Shown: positions 7,852-15,821, numbered from the stretch's first letter. The stretch: DNA of 38,184 nt from Alphaproteobacteria bacterium (GCA_013289145.1 JABDAM010000013.1:1-38184); one strand, 5' to 3'. The notes: generated by a model from the sequence alone, not told the origin. Program-made: numbers and translations.

Positions 7852-8947
7852 GCGTGCCCCCGAATTTTGCGCCCAGCAAGTGAGTCAACCATATTCCGCC
7901 AACCAATGTAGCAATCACCGGCGGCGCATATTGCAGCGGGATCAAAGCATTATTACGGGCGGCGAAATTGGCCAGCGCGAGCGACAGGGATTGCATGACG
8001 ACCACCAGCACCACGCCAATTAGATAGCGATGCGGACGGCCACGCCGTGAAAATTCGCCGCCCAATACCACCACCAGCGCAATCATGGCAAAGGCCAGAT
8101 TATAAAGCGGGAAGGCGATGCGCTGATTTGCCTCCGCCATGAATTCGCGCGCCGCGTTCGGGTTATTGGAATCCGGCGCGGGGTTTATCAGTTCCCCCAT
8201 CGGCCGTTCATAGGCTTTCATATAGGAATCATCCTGCGCGTCATTCAGCATCGATAAATCCACGACGTATTGATCAAACATCAACCAACCGATTTCACCT
8301 GTCGCATTGCTCCGCTCCTGGCGCGTGCCGCGCTGAATGACCAGACGCGGCGGACCATTATCACTGACCAGAAATCCTTCTTCAGCCGTCAAAGTAATCG
8401 ACTTCATCGGATCGCGCGTGTCATGAATCAAAATGCCCTTGAACAAATTGCTGTTTTCACGTTCATGCACGTAAATCGTCATGTTACGTCCGATGGCATT
8501 AAACATACCTTCGCGCAGCAAAGCGCCGGCGTAATCTGTCTGAATCAAATGCCGCTGAAGGCGCAAATCACGCTGGGCGCGCGGCGCGATATCGATGCTG
8601 ATCGCCCAATGAATGAACATCACCCAAACCGCCAGCAGCAGCGCAGGCCGCGCGAGTTGCCAGGGCGACATGCCAACGCCCTGCATCACGATCCATTCCT
8701 GATCCTGGAGCAGTTTTTGCATAGTGAATAACAGGCCGAGGAATAACGCAACGGGCAAAATAGGCGCCAAAAAACTGGGCAGCACGAGCAGCATCAATTG
8801 CAAAAACACCCACAACGGCGCACCGCCATCGACTACCATTTCCAGCAGTTTCAACGACTGCGAAAACCAAATCGCACCCGTCACAACGATCGTGGTCAGC
8901 ACAATCGCCATAAATTCTTGCCGCAAAATGTAGCGCATCAAAAGCAT
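7841..8947 (-). CDS. lptF: LPS export ABC transporter permease LptF
   Basis: Partner of LptG in LPS extraction. The 368-residue protein has the same permease fold: membrane helices at about 10-35 and 45-75 (LPSFLAPILPVALFLGLLF), the coupling segment DQEWIVMQGVGMSPWQLARP, a periplasmic domain and C-terminal helices. First gene of the minus operon. Two starts compete: ATG 8945-8947 (MLLMRY), which sits 7 nt after a -10 hexamer, and an in-frame ATG three codons later preceded by GGGA. I keep the first. It is divergent from gabD across 103 bp. Confidence 0.94.
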   Translation of the reverse strand: MLLMRYILRQEFMAIVLTTIVVTGAIWFSQSLKLLEMVVDGGAPLWVFLQLMLLVLPSFLAPILPVALFLGLLFTMQKLLQDQEWIVMQGVGMSPWQLARPALLLAVWVMFIHWAISIDIAPRAQRDLRLQRHLIQTDYAGALLREGMFNAIGRNMTIYVHERENSNLFKGILIHDTRDPMKSITLTAEEGFLVSDNGPPRLVIQRGTRQERSNATGEIGWLMFDQYVVDLSMLNDAQDDSYMKAYERPMGELINPAPDSNNPNAAREFMAEANQRIAFPLYNLAFAMIALVVVLGGEFSRRGRPHRYLIGVVLVVVMQSLSLALANFAARNNALIPLQYAPPVIATLVGGIWLTHLLGAKFGGTHAK

Positions 8948-8954
8948 CCCACAT

Positions 8955-8983
8955 AATCTAGCGGCGCCGGATTATGAAAGCTA
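8955..8983 (-). promoter_or_regulatory. lptF promoter, predicted leaderless start
   Basis: Minus strand TAGCTT (8983-8978), 17-nt spacer, TAGATT (8960-8955), then seven bases to the lptF ATG. Start of transcription is therefore expected at the start codon. Confidence 0.45.
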
Positions 8984-9015
8984 GCCGGATATCAAAAATC
9001 CATGCGGGCTTGAAT

Positions 9016-9044
9016 TTGCCAGCGGGCGCGGGCTGCGTTATTCT
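9016..9044 (+). promoter_or_regulatory. gabD promoter, predicted leaderless start
   Basis: TTGCCA (9016-9021), 17-nt spacer, TATTCT (9039-9044), then six bases (ATATAG) before the ATG at 9051. There is no Shine-Dalgarno sequence in front of the ATG. Confidence 0.55.
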
Positions 9045-9050
9045 ATATAG

Positions 9051-10508
9051 ATGGACAAACTAAATCTGTTTCCCCAGAAGGCTTTTATCGCGGGCAAATG
9101 GTGCGATGCGGACAATGGTAAAACCGCGTCCGTCGTAAACCCAGCGACGCTAAAGGAAATCGGGCGTGTCCCGGTGATGGGCGCGGCGGAAACGGAACGC
9201 GCCATCGCGGCGGCGGAAAAGGCTTTTCCCAAATGGGCGGGCACACTGGCCAAGGAACGCGGCGCGTTTTTGAAACGCTGGGCGAACCTCATGCTTGTGC
9301 ATGCGGATGAGCTGGCGGAGATGATGGTGGCTGAATGCGGCAAACCATTCCGGGAGGCGCAAACCGAAATCGACTACGCCGCCAGCTTTTTCACCTGGTT
9401 TGGGGAAGAAGCCCGCCGCACGGACGGCGACATCATCCCCACGCCGGATAAAAACAAACGCATTACCGTCATTAAACAACCGATCGGCGTTGTGGCCTCG
9501 ATCACGCCGTGGAATTTTCCTGCGGCGATGATTACGCGCAAGGTCGCGCCCGCAATTGCCGCAGGCTGTCCGGTGGTTTTGAAACCCGCACTGGAAACGC
9601 CGTTTTCCGCTTTGGCTTTAGCCGTGCTGGCGGAGCAGGCGGGTTGCCCGCCGGGCGTATTTTCCGTTGTGACGGGCGACGCCAAAACCATCGGCGGCGC
9701 GATGACGGCGAGCAAAATCGTGCGCAAGGTCAGTTTCACGGGCTCCACCGCCGTCGGTAAATTATTGATGGAGCAAAGCGCGCCGACGTTGAAAAAATTG
9801 TCACTCGAACTCGGCGGCCACGCGCCGTTTATTGTGTTTGAGGACGCGGATATCGATGCGGCGGTCGAGGGCCTGATCGCTTCCAAATTCCGCAACAGCG
9901 GCCAGACGTGCGTCTGCGCAAACCGGATTTTTGTGCAGGAAAAAGTTTATGATGAATTCCGCGATAAAATCGTCGCCGCCACGCAGAAATTGAAAGTCGC
10001 GGAGGGAATGGAAGAGGGCGCGCAAGTCGGCCCGCTAATTAATGAAGACGGGTTTAAGAAAGTTGTTAAACAGGTTGAGGAAGCCGTAAGCAAAGGTGCG
10101 AGAATCCTAACTGGCGGCGCGCCGCATGACTTGCACAAAACCCTCGGCGGCTGGTTTTATCAACCGACGGTGCTGGACGGCGTGCGTGATGATATGTTGA
10201 TCTGTCACGAAGAAACTTTCGGCCCCGTTATCCCGTTAATTAAATTCCGCGAAGAAACCGAAGCGGTGCATAGCGCGAATAACGTTCCCTTCGGTCTGGC
10301 CGCCTATTTCTATTCCCGCGACGTTGCGCGCTGCTGGCGGGTTTATGAAGCACTGGAATACGGCATCATCGGCGTCAACACCGGCGCGGCGTCTTTCGCC
10401 GAAGCGCCATTCGGCGGCGTCAAGGAATCCGGTATCGGCCGCGAGGGCAGTAAATATGGAATCGAAGATTACCTGGAAATCAAATACGGCTGCTGGGGGA
10501 TCGGGTAA
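9051..10508 (+). CDS. gabD: NAD(P)-dependent succinate-semialdehyde dehydrogenase-like aldehyde dehydrogenase
   Basis: Oxidises succinate semialdehyde (or a related aldehyde) to the acid, the last step of GABA breakdown into the TCA cycle. The 485-residue protein is full length for the GabD/GabD2 branch: IAGKW near the N-terminus, ITPWNFPAAMITRK, FTGSTAVGK, general-base Glu253 (LELGGHAPF) and catalytic Cys287 (NSGQTCVCANRI). The N-terminal and C-terminal (PFGGVKESGIGREGSKYGIEDYLEIKY) sequences favour GabD over other aldehyde dehydrogenases; the exact substrate is inferred. No gabT transaminase is in the window. Its stop abuts the convergent small ORF at 10509. Confidence 0.88.
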   Translation: MDKLNLFPQKAFIAGKWCDADNGKTASVVNPATLKEIGRVPVMGAAETERAIAAAEKAFPKWAGTLAKERGAFLKRWANLMLVHADELAEMMVAECGKPFREAQTEIDYAASFFTWFGEEARRTDGDIIPTPDKNKRITVIKQPIGVVASITPWNFPAAMITRKVAPAIAAGCPVVLKPALETPFSALALAVLAEQAGCPPGVFSVVTGDAKTIGGAMTASKIVRKVSFTGSTAVGKLLMEQSAPTLKKLSLELGGHAPFIVFEDADIDAAVEGLIASKFRNSGQTCVCANRIFVQEKVYDEFRDKIVAATQKLKVAEGMEEGAQVGPLINEDGFKKVVKQVEEAVSKGARILTGGAPHDLHKTLGGWFYQPTVLDGVRDDMLICHEETFGPVIPLIKFREETEAVHSANNVPFGLAAYFYSRDVARCWRVYEALEYGIIGVNTGAASFAEAPFGGVKESGIGREGSKYGIEDYLEIKYGCWGIG

Positions 10509-10889
10509 TTATGGCCTAAAATCTTTTTCAGGACTTTTATTATCTGGAGTCCATAAAATAATCTTGCCCTGTATTTTAAATTTAATTTGCCCCTTCGCCA
10601 AATAGGTAATCGTGCAGTCTGAATCCACATTTCCTGGATAAGTTTGCACAACGGTTTGCATATGATTTGTTATTTGCAAAACGAATGTTTTTCCATCTCC
10701 GCTTTTAATGCCCCATCCATTTCCGTTTTTATCTTCACATTTTGCTACAAAGGTGCGTTTAGGAGCAGCCGAAACAGATGGTGATATAGGAACCATGGGG
10801 CGGCCTCCTAAATTCTGAGTACCGCAAGACCAAGAAGCAGTCGTTGCCGCAGTTAATAAAGCTAATCGGCGTAAAAGTTTATGGTTCAT
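10509..10889 (-). CDS. Hypothetical exported protein, possible lipoprotein, 126 aa
   Basis: I do not recognise this family. Residues 1-22 form a signal sequence (basic MNHKLLRR, then ALLTAATTASWSCG). Cys22 could be a lipidation site, but the preceding ASWS is a poor lipobox, so lipoprotein status is uncertain. The mature part has two further cysteines (Cys51 in AKCEDKNGNG and Cys92 in SDCTITYL) that could form a disulfide, and beta-type sequence. A GAGG lies upstream of the ATG at rather long spacing. It stands alone, convergent with gabD and divergent from pepA. It is visibly more AT-rich than both neighbours. Confidence 0.75.
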   Translation of the reverse strand: MNHKLLRRLALLTAATTASWSCGTQNLGGRPMVPISPSVSAAPKRTFVAKCEDKNGNGWGIKSGDGKTFVLQITNHMQTVVQTYPGNVDSDCTITYLAKGQIKFKIQGKIILWTPDNKSPEKDFRP

Positions 10890-10987
10890 GCGATGTTGCT
10901 GGCCTCTTGATATTGAGCACTAGCATAAAGAGGTAACATTTGACACTATTAATTCAATTAGAATCACTTGCCCCAGAGGAAACGACC

Positions 10988-12490
10988 ATGAAAGTCACCT
11001 TTATCGCACCAGAAAAAATTACCCGGAAAATTGCGGGCGTAACAGGCTCTGTGCTGGCGATTATGATAGGGGAGGGGAAACTCACCGGCCCGGCAGCGGA
11101 ACTGGATAAATTCACGAAAGGCGAAATCACGCGCGCGATTGCGAATAGCAAATTTACCGGCAAGAAAAAACAAGCGCTGCCGATTTTGCTGCCCAAAGGG
11201 ATGGCGTATAACTATCTTCTCCTGATCGGCGGCTCAACAAAGGCGGATACCACGCCGCAGCAGGTCGAAGCCGCCTTTGCCGAGGCCGTCATCACCCTGA
11301 ATTCCATCGGCGCGAAATCTGTTACCGTTCTGACGGAGGATGAGGAACACGGTGCCTATGCCGCATCGGGATTGATTTTGCGGTCTTACCGTTTTGACAA
11401 GTATTTCACTAAACAAAAACCGGAAAAGAAACCGACGCTGAAGGAAGCGCGTATTATGACTCCGGACGCTGCGGCGGCGAAGAAAATCTTCGCGCATCTG
11501 GGCGCGGTGGCGGAGGGCGTATATTTCGCGCGCGATTTCGGCAATGAACCGCCGAACGTTTTATATCCGTCCGAATTTGCCAACCGCGTGCGTGAAGTTT
11601 TGGAGCCGATGGGCGTTAAGGTTGAAATTTTGGATGACAAGCAATTAACCAAACTCGGCATGGGGTCGCTGCTTGGCGTGGCGCAGGGGTCCGTACGGCC
11701 GGCGCGCGTAGTCGTGCTGCAATGGCACGGCGGCGAGGGGAAAGACGTTCCGATCGCGATTTGTGGCAAGGGCGTGACGTTCGATACCGGCGGTATTTCC
11801 ATCAAGCCATCCGGCGGCATGGAAGAAATGAAATATGATATGTCAGGCGCGGGTGTCGTGGCGGGGCTATTCTACGCGATGGCGCGGCGCAAGGCGAAGG
11901 TCAACGCCATCGGCGTGATGGGGCTGGTGGAAAACATGCCGGATGGTAACGCGATCCGCCCGGGTGATATTCTCACCTCCATGTCCGGCCAGACGATTGA
12001 GGTTTTGAATACGGATGCTGAAGGCCGCCTCGTGCTGGCCGACGTGCTGTGGTACGCGCAGGAACGCTTTAAACCGGCGAATATGGTGAACCTTGCCACG
12101 CTGACGGGCGCGTGTGTCGTGGCGCTGGGCTATGAATATTGCGCCATCATGGGCAACGACAAAGGCATGATCGAAAACGTCCGCGCGGCGGGTGAAACCG
12201 TGGGCGAACTATGCTGGGAATTGCCGCTGTGCGAAGTGTTTGACGAACGCATCAACAGCCGTTTTGCGGATATGCAAAATATCTCATCAGTTGACCGCGC
12301 GGCGGGCAGTTCCATCGGCGGGCAATTCCTGAACCGCTTTGTCAAAAAAGAAACCAAATGGGTTCATATGGATATCGCGGGGGTTGCCCATCCGAAAAAG
12401 GCGATTGGGCCGCTGACGGACGGCGCATCGGGTTTCGGGATTCGCTTGCTCGACCGCATGATTTCGGACAAGTTTGAAAACGTGAAATAA
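10988..12490 (+). CDS. pepA: Leucyl aminopeptidase PepA (M17)
   Basis: A di-metal hexameric aminopeptidase that removes N-terminal residues in the cytoplasm. The 500-residue protein carries the family's ligands: Lys261 in CGKGVTFDTGG, the MKYDMSGA aspartate, and NTDAEGRLVLAD with Asp343, Glu345 and catalytic Arg347. The reading frame is open 16 codons further upstream, but ATG 10988 follows an AGAGGAAAC ribosome site and gives the usual length. pepA next to holC and near lptFG is a common proteobacterial arrangement. Confidence 0.96.
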   Translation: MKVTFIAPEKITRKIAGVTGSVLAIMIGEGKLTGPAAELDKFTKGEITRAIANSKFTGKKKQALPILLPKGMAYNYLLLIGGSTKADTTPQQVEAAFAEAVITLNSIGAKSVTVLTEDEEHGAYAASGLILRSYRFDKYFTKQKPEKKPTLKEARIMTPDAAAAKKIFAHLGAVAEGVYFARDFGNEPPNVLYPSEFANRVREVLEPMGVKVEILDDKQLTKLGMGSLLGVAQGSVRPARVVVLQWHGGEGKDVPIAICGKGVTFDTGGISIKPSGGMEEMKYDMSGAGVVAGLFYAMARRKAKVNAIGVMGLVENMPDGNAIRPGDILTSMSGQTIEVLNTDAEGRLVLADVLWYAQERFKPANMVNLATLTGACVVALGYEYCAIMGNDKGMIENVRAAGETVGELCWELPLCEVFDERINSRFADMQNISSVDRAAGSSIGGQFLNRFVKKETKWVHMDIAGVAHPKKAIGPLTDGASGFGIRLLDRMISDKFENVK

Positions 12491-12523
12491 AATCATCACA
12501 AAATTGTGAGAGGATAGGGGAGT

Positions 12524-12550
12524 GCGGCGGTATACCGCCCCCCCCTTTTT
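12524..12550 (+). terminator. Probable pepA terminator
   Basis: GGCGG-TATA-CCGCC (12526-12539, a perfect 14-bp palindrome) is followed by a C run and then five T residues (12546-12550). The C run between stem and T tract is unusual, so efficiency is uncertain. Confidence 0.45.
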
Positions 12551-12600
12551 CCAAGCGCGATCGCGACAATTTATCATAAATTTTCGGCAGTTTTTCCCAA

Positions 12601-12616
12601 GATTTCACGTGAAATC
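12601..12616. promoter_or_regulatory. 16-bp palindrome resembling parS / Noc sites
   Basis: GATTTCACGTGAAATC is a perfect palindrome. Its inner 12 bp equal the core of the ParB site parS (TGTTTCACGTGAAACA), while its ATTT/AAAT shoulders resemble the Noc site (TATTTCCCGGGAAATA). GTGAAA within it could also be the -35 of a promoter with TATACT (12632-12637) 17 nt away, so a local operator is an alternative. Confidence 0.45.
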
Positions 12617-12697
12617 CCGCGGCGCAACAGTTATACTCAAATAATAATTCGACGATATTTTGATTCAATTTTTATATATTCTAAGGGGGAAAATTAT

Positions 12698-12916
12698 ATG
12701 CCGCATATCGACACTACTCAGCCGCCGTTGGAAGAAATCCATGATATCGCATTTGAAAATTCTCCAAATCGCTGGGTCAGCGAGAAGATGGTTTTCATTC
12801 CGCCTTCATCCAAAAAGATATGGCAAGTTGATGTGCATCCCCAGACCGAGAATAAAACCTCCCGGTTTTATTCTCCTGAACATGAAAAAGGCTTGATAAA
12901 ACCCTGGATGAAATAG
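12698..12916 (+). CDS. Hypothetical small protein, 72 aa
   Basis: A small soluble protein (MPHIDTTQPPLEEIHD...) that I do not recognise; it is rich in Pro, Lys and Trp (SEKMVFIPPSSKKIWQVDVHP) with no membrane segment. It is preferred over an overlapping frame because an AAGGGGGA ribosome site (12683-12690) lies 7 nt before its ATG. A possible promoter GTGAAA-17-TATACT (12609-12637) overlaps the 16-bp palindrome upstream. It sits between pepA and holC, which are usually adjacent, so it is a lineage-specific insertion. Confidence 0.65.
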   Translation: MPHIDTTQPPLEEIHDIAFENSPNRWVSEKMVFIPPSSKKIWQVDVHPQTENKTSRFYSPEHEKGLIKPWMK

Positions 12917-12939
12917 CCGCTTTTGGTTAAGCTGCCCGC

Positions 12940-13398
12940 ATGACGGAATACCGTTTTTATCAGCTGGGGCGGTCCAATTTATCACACGCGCTCATGGGCA
13001 TCCTGCCCAAGGCGCTAGAGCGCGGCATGCGCGCCCACATCCTATGCGCCAGCATGGAGCGGATGCGCGATCTGGATGCGCGCCTGTGGGCGGACGATCC
13101 GGGCAGCTTTTTGCCCCACGGTGCAGCCGGAGGCGGGGACGAAGCCCGCCAACCCGTCTTGCTTTCCACCGCCGACGGACTGCCCGCCAATGACGCCAAG
13201 CTATTGATCCTGACCGACGGCGCCGATACGGGGCAGCCGGGGCTGTATGATATGGTCTGCGTCATGCTGGATGGAGGCGACGAAAACGCCCTGGCCGCCG
13301 GGCGCGCGCAATGGGCGGCCGCGAAGGGGGCAGGGCATAAGCTCAGCTACTGGGCACAGGAACCGAACGGTGCCTGGAAACAACAGGCGGCGGGGTGA
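12940..13398 (+). CDS. holC: DNA polymerase III chi subunit
   Basis: HolC links the clamp loader to single-stranded-DNA-binding protein at the fork. The 152-residue protein has the family layout: MTEYRFYQLGRSNLSHALMGIL at the N-terminus, AHILCASMERMRDLDARLW, the SFLPHG segment and the C-terminal LILTDG...DMVCVMLDG strand region. Order pepA-holC supports it. No strong ribosome site is visible before ATG 12940. The Gly/Ala-rich loop AAGGGDEARQ is slightly longer than usual. Confidence 0.9.
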   Translation: MTEYRFYQLGRSNLSHALMGILPKALERGMRAHILCASMERMRDLDARLWADDPGSFLPHGAAGGGDEARQPVLLSTADGLPANDAKLLILTDGADTGQPGLYDMVCVMLDGGDENALAAGRAQWAAAKGAGHKLSYWAQEPNGAWKQQAAG

Positions 13399-13587
13399 GA
13401 TAGAAGGGATCCCACAAAAAATGCGGAACAATCCCATGCACCTGCTGCCTTGGGTTTTTATGTTGTGAATTTAATTCTATTTTAATAAGATTCTTGCGCA
13501 CATCTTGCATGCCCCGCCACCGCACTTTGAGAAGCTGGCTGAGGGTGACATATAGTTAGAAAAACGCCATGAAAGTATTTAAACAAT

Positions 13588-13617
13588 TTGCTTCTCCAAT
13601 CTCGCGTTTGGTATAAT
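13588..13617 (+). promoter_or_regulatory. Promoter of the 363-residue ORFan
   Basis: TTGCTT (13588-13593), 18-nt spacer and a consensus TATAAT (13612-13617). An AAGGGGA ribosome site precedes the ATG at 13656. The rest of the 257-bp gap after holC (13399-13587) shows no gene I can support, only a GGGATCCC palindrome and AT-rich sequence. Confidence 0.65.
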
Positions 13618-13655
13618 CTTCATAGGATAAAATATCCAAAGCATAAGGGGATACT

Positions 13656-14747
13656 ATGAACAAATTCAACGCTTTGATGCGCCGCATCAAAATGCCTGCG
13701 ACGCCGCTGTCGATTGAAGATGTTAACCGCGCCATCAACGACCGTATTTCGCGGGCAGAGACACTGGAAGAATGGGGCAATGAAAATCCAGAGTATTACA
13801 GTAAATCAATACCCATTATGCGTTTAATCGAATTAACAGCAAACGATTATCCTGGAGTTAAAGTTACAACGGAAGTAGTAAGCCCAGAATATAGACCTGA
13901 TTACGAAAGGATCAAGATTTGCTATAATGGTATGGATTTAGAGGTAAATGGTAATCATTCATTTCAGATACATCGTACTTTTCTTTATTCGGATTTTTTT
14001 GATTTATCTCAGCTTCACATTACAAATGAAAACAAAGAAATAGTATTGCAGGATAGGGAGCCAAAAAATATCATCCCATTCTCCACAATCTGGGATTATA
14101 TTAAGCTTTGTTCAGGAGTATTACCAGATTTCGAGTCAAAATTTAACAAAACCTATGCAGCTTGCCGCGATGGTATTCGACAATATCATGAAAATGAGCG
14201 GTTAATCACAGACATCACCATGTTGAAAAATATTCGCGACATGATGCAAAATTATGAAAGCCAGTCCGGTGAAACGGTTAAAATAGCGACAAAGGATGCC
14301 AGATTAATCGCAGCCGACTTGAACGGTGATCTGAATGACCTGCATTATCACCTGGGCGTAGTGATCACGCGCCATGAAAACCGGGGCAAGGGGCCGGAAA
14401 TAAGAGCGCTTGATACCCGCGCGGATTTAAGTCTGCAAATCAATACGATTGTGAATACCTTGAGCTATCTGCAAAGCAATAGCGGGGATGATGGGGTTAG
14501 CCAGCAAAAAGCGGCGGGTTTTATCGCTGGAATTCAGGTCATTGTGCAGGAGATTAAGGATAAACATCCGGCATGGGATCAACCTACGCTGGTCAAGCGC
14601 ATCGCTGCAATTGACGCAAATTTGAAAGCGCCGTTTGAGCGGATTTTGTTGATGGAAGCACCATCATCTACGGCTCTTTCAGCAAACCCTGATGGGAATA
14701 GAATGCCACCAGCTGGCGGGTATGGCGGCGGGAGAATGGAGCTTTAA
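13656..14747 (+). CDS. Hypothetical protein, 363 aa
   Basis: Not recognised. It is a soluble protein of 363 residues with no signal peptide or membrane segment. The first 45 residues are basic and helical (MNKFNALMRRIKMPATPLS). A middle part, about 45-185, is beta-rich and encoded by clearly AT-rich DNA. A helical part follows from about 185 (NERLITDITMLKNIRDMMQNYES...), and the tail is Gly/Pro-rich (RMPPAGGYGGGRMEL). It has its own strong promoter and ribosome site. The GC-rich ends around an AT-rich core give it a mosaic look. It is convergent with the next gene. Confidence 0.8.
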   Translation: MNKFNALMRRIKMPATPLSIEDVNRAINDRISRAETLEEWGNENPEYYSKSIPIMRLIELTANDYPGVKVTTEVVSPEYRPDYERIKICYNGMDLEVNGNHSFQIHRTFLYSDFFDLSQLHITNENKEIVLQDREPKNIIPFSTIWDYIKLCSGVLPDFESKFNKTYAACRDGIRQYHENERLITDITMLKNIRDMMQNYESQSGETVKIATKDARLIAADLNGDLNDLHYHLGVVITRHENRGKGPEIRALDTRADLSLQINTIVNTLSYLQSNSGDDGVSQQKAAGFIAGIQVIVQEIKDKHPAWDQPTLVKRIAAIDANLKAPFERILLMEAPSSTALSANPDGNRMPPAGGYGGGRMEL

Positions 14748-14750
14748 GGC

Positions 14751-15674
14751 TTAGGGATTAAAACTGATGTCGCCTGAACCTGAAACACGCCGGGTTATTT
14801 GACCGCCGACTTCGCCAGTATGGTTGATATCGCCTGAACCGCTGACCCGCGCGCGGTAATCGCCTTTTACTTTTCCGGTCGTATTAACATCGCCTGAGCC
14901 GGATACACTCACGTCAACAGAGTCAAAATCACCATGCGCTTTGATGTCGCCGGATCCCGATACGTCTGCTTTAAACACGCCGCCTAACATTTTCAAATCC
15001 GCATCAACGCTGCCCTCAACATCAAACGAGGAGACAGAATGGGTGGCGAAAGAAACGGTGGCGGACCCTCTGAAATCCAGAATCGCATTGTTAAAGGAGG
15101 CGACGGATTTAAATTTAGAATCACCGCTTAAAGTTAAGTTCAGATTTTCTTCATTATCCGGAATGGTCAGGGTGATGTGCGGCGCTCGTTTGCGGATGAT
15201 ACTATTGCCTTGGATGGTTTGTCCGTTAACGTTTACGCCGCCGCTTATGTCGCCGTATACCTCCATCGAAGAATTGCCATTACCAAGAATGATAACGGTG
15301 CCGCTGCTGCCGACGATGGGCTGATTTTGGTGAAGTGTAACGTCATTGCCGTTTTGCGTAACGTCAAATTTGTTAATATCATCCGGGCTTGCGTCAATCC
15401 GGACTGAAATCTTGTCCGTTGGGCCGGAGACGACATCCACGTCACAGTCGCAATCGATGGTAATTTTACCAGCTCCGGTGACGGCAAGGTTTTGGTTTTT
15501 AGTCTGGCTTGGTAATTCTTTAGCGTCTGAACTGGCAGCGGGAGAAGGTGGATTTTCAGTAATCGTAATGTTGTTGTCAGCGCTGTCGGCATGTTTCGCG
15601 CAAGAAGCCAGGAGCAAACCAGACAAGCATAATAAAAACAGATTTCTAGGGGAGTATGCGTAAAGCGATTTCAT
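14751..15674 (-). CDS. Lipoprotein with DUF2807-like (GIN) beta-helix and VSGSGD repeats
   Basis: A secreted lipoprotein of 307 residues: the signal peptide ends LLLASC with lipobox Cys25, followed by an Asn/Ser/Pro linker to about residue 60. The rest is right-handed beta-helix-like, matching the putative autotransporter-adhesin head domain DUF2807 in its short alternating strands and Ser-Gly-Ser-Gly-Asp turns. VSGSGDI/V recurs four times towards the C-terminus at about 22-residue spacing. An acidic CDCDVDVV stretch might bind metal. Residue +2 is Ala, so outer-membrane retention is expected if Lol rules apply. Function is unknown; surface or periplasmic scaffold is inference. GAGG (15683-15680) lies 5 nt before the ATG. 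Confidence 0.85.
   Translation of the reverse strand: MKSLYAYSPRNLFLLCLSGLLLASCAKHADSADNNITITENPPSPAASSDAKELPSQTKNQNLAVTGAGKITIDCDCDVDVVSGPTDKISVRIDASPDDINKFDVTQNGNDVTLHQNQPIVGSSGTVIILGNGNSSMEVYGDISGGVNVNGQTIQGNSIIRKRAPHITLTIPDNEENLNLTLSGDSKFKSVASFNNAILDFRGSATVSFATHSVSSFDVEGSVDADLKMLGGVFKADVSGSGDIKAHGDFDSVDVSVSGSGDVNTTGKVKGDYRARVSGSGDINHTGEVGGQITRRVSGSGDISFNP
14763..14965. repeat. Four degenerate DNA repeats encoding VSGSGDI
   Basis: Copies of a roughly 20-nt unit (forms of ATATCGCCTGAACCGCTGAC on the plus strand) begin near 14765, 14826, 14887 and 14943, spaced about 56-61 bp. They encode the repeated turns of the lipoprotein and may promote unit gain or loss. Confidence 0.75.
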
Positions 15675-15700
15675 AAGAGCCTCGGAGTGTGGAGGATGAG

Positions 15701-15730
15701 GCTATAACCCAAGGCACACCAACTTGTCAA
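15701..15730 (-). promoter_or_regulatory. Promoter of the GIN-type lipoprotein
   Basis: Minus strand TTGACA (15730-15725), 18-nt spacer, TATAGC (15706-15701), with a short leader to the ATG at 15674. The perfect inverted repeat at 15746-15786 lies just upstream of the -35. Confidence 0.55.
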
Positions 15731-15745
15731 TTTAACTGATAATAT

Positions 15746-15786
15746 ATATTATGTAAAATACCATAATGGGGTATTTTACATAATAT
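15746..15786. repeat. Perfect 17-bp inverted repeat, 7-nt loop
   Basis: ATATTATGTAAAATACC (15746-15762) and its exact reverse complement (15770-15786) flank ATAATGG. It is AT-rich. It lies between the PAP2 stop and the lipoprotein promoter. On the plus strand a T6 run (15791-15796) follows, but no plus-strand gene ends here. Operator, or AT-rich terminator, are the options. Confidence 0.8.
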
Positions 15787-15821
15787 GAGGTTTTTTGGGG
15801 GGTTTGCAGGGTTTGGAGGCT

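Noticed and set aside
8568-8954. 128-codon minus frame overlapping the start of lptF
   Set aside because: Overlaps LptF in another frame; LptF motifs are unambiguous and the alternative protein shows no plausible composition.
12660-12896. 78-codon frame overlapping the 72-residue gene
   Set aside because: The AAGGGGGA ribosome site is correctly placed only for the ATG at 12698.
13420-13470. 15-codon ORF (ATG 13421) with GGGAT upstream
   Set aside because: Too short, and the GGGATCCC is spaced too far to serve as a convincing ribosome site.
14763-14965. CRISPR-like spaced repeats
   Set aside because: Repeats are degenerate, in frame, and encode VSGSGD turns of the lipoprotein.
15786-15800. 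Hairpin plus T6 run as a plus-strand terminator
   Set aside because: No plus-strand gene ends here; the nearest plus gene stops at 14747 and a convergent gene lies between.
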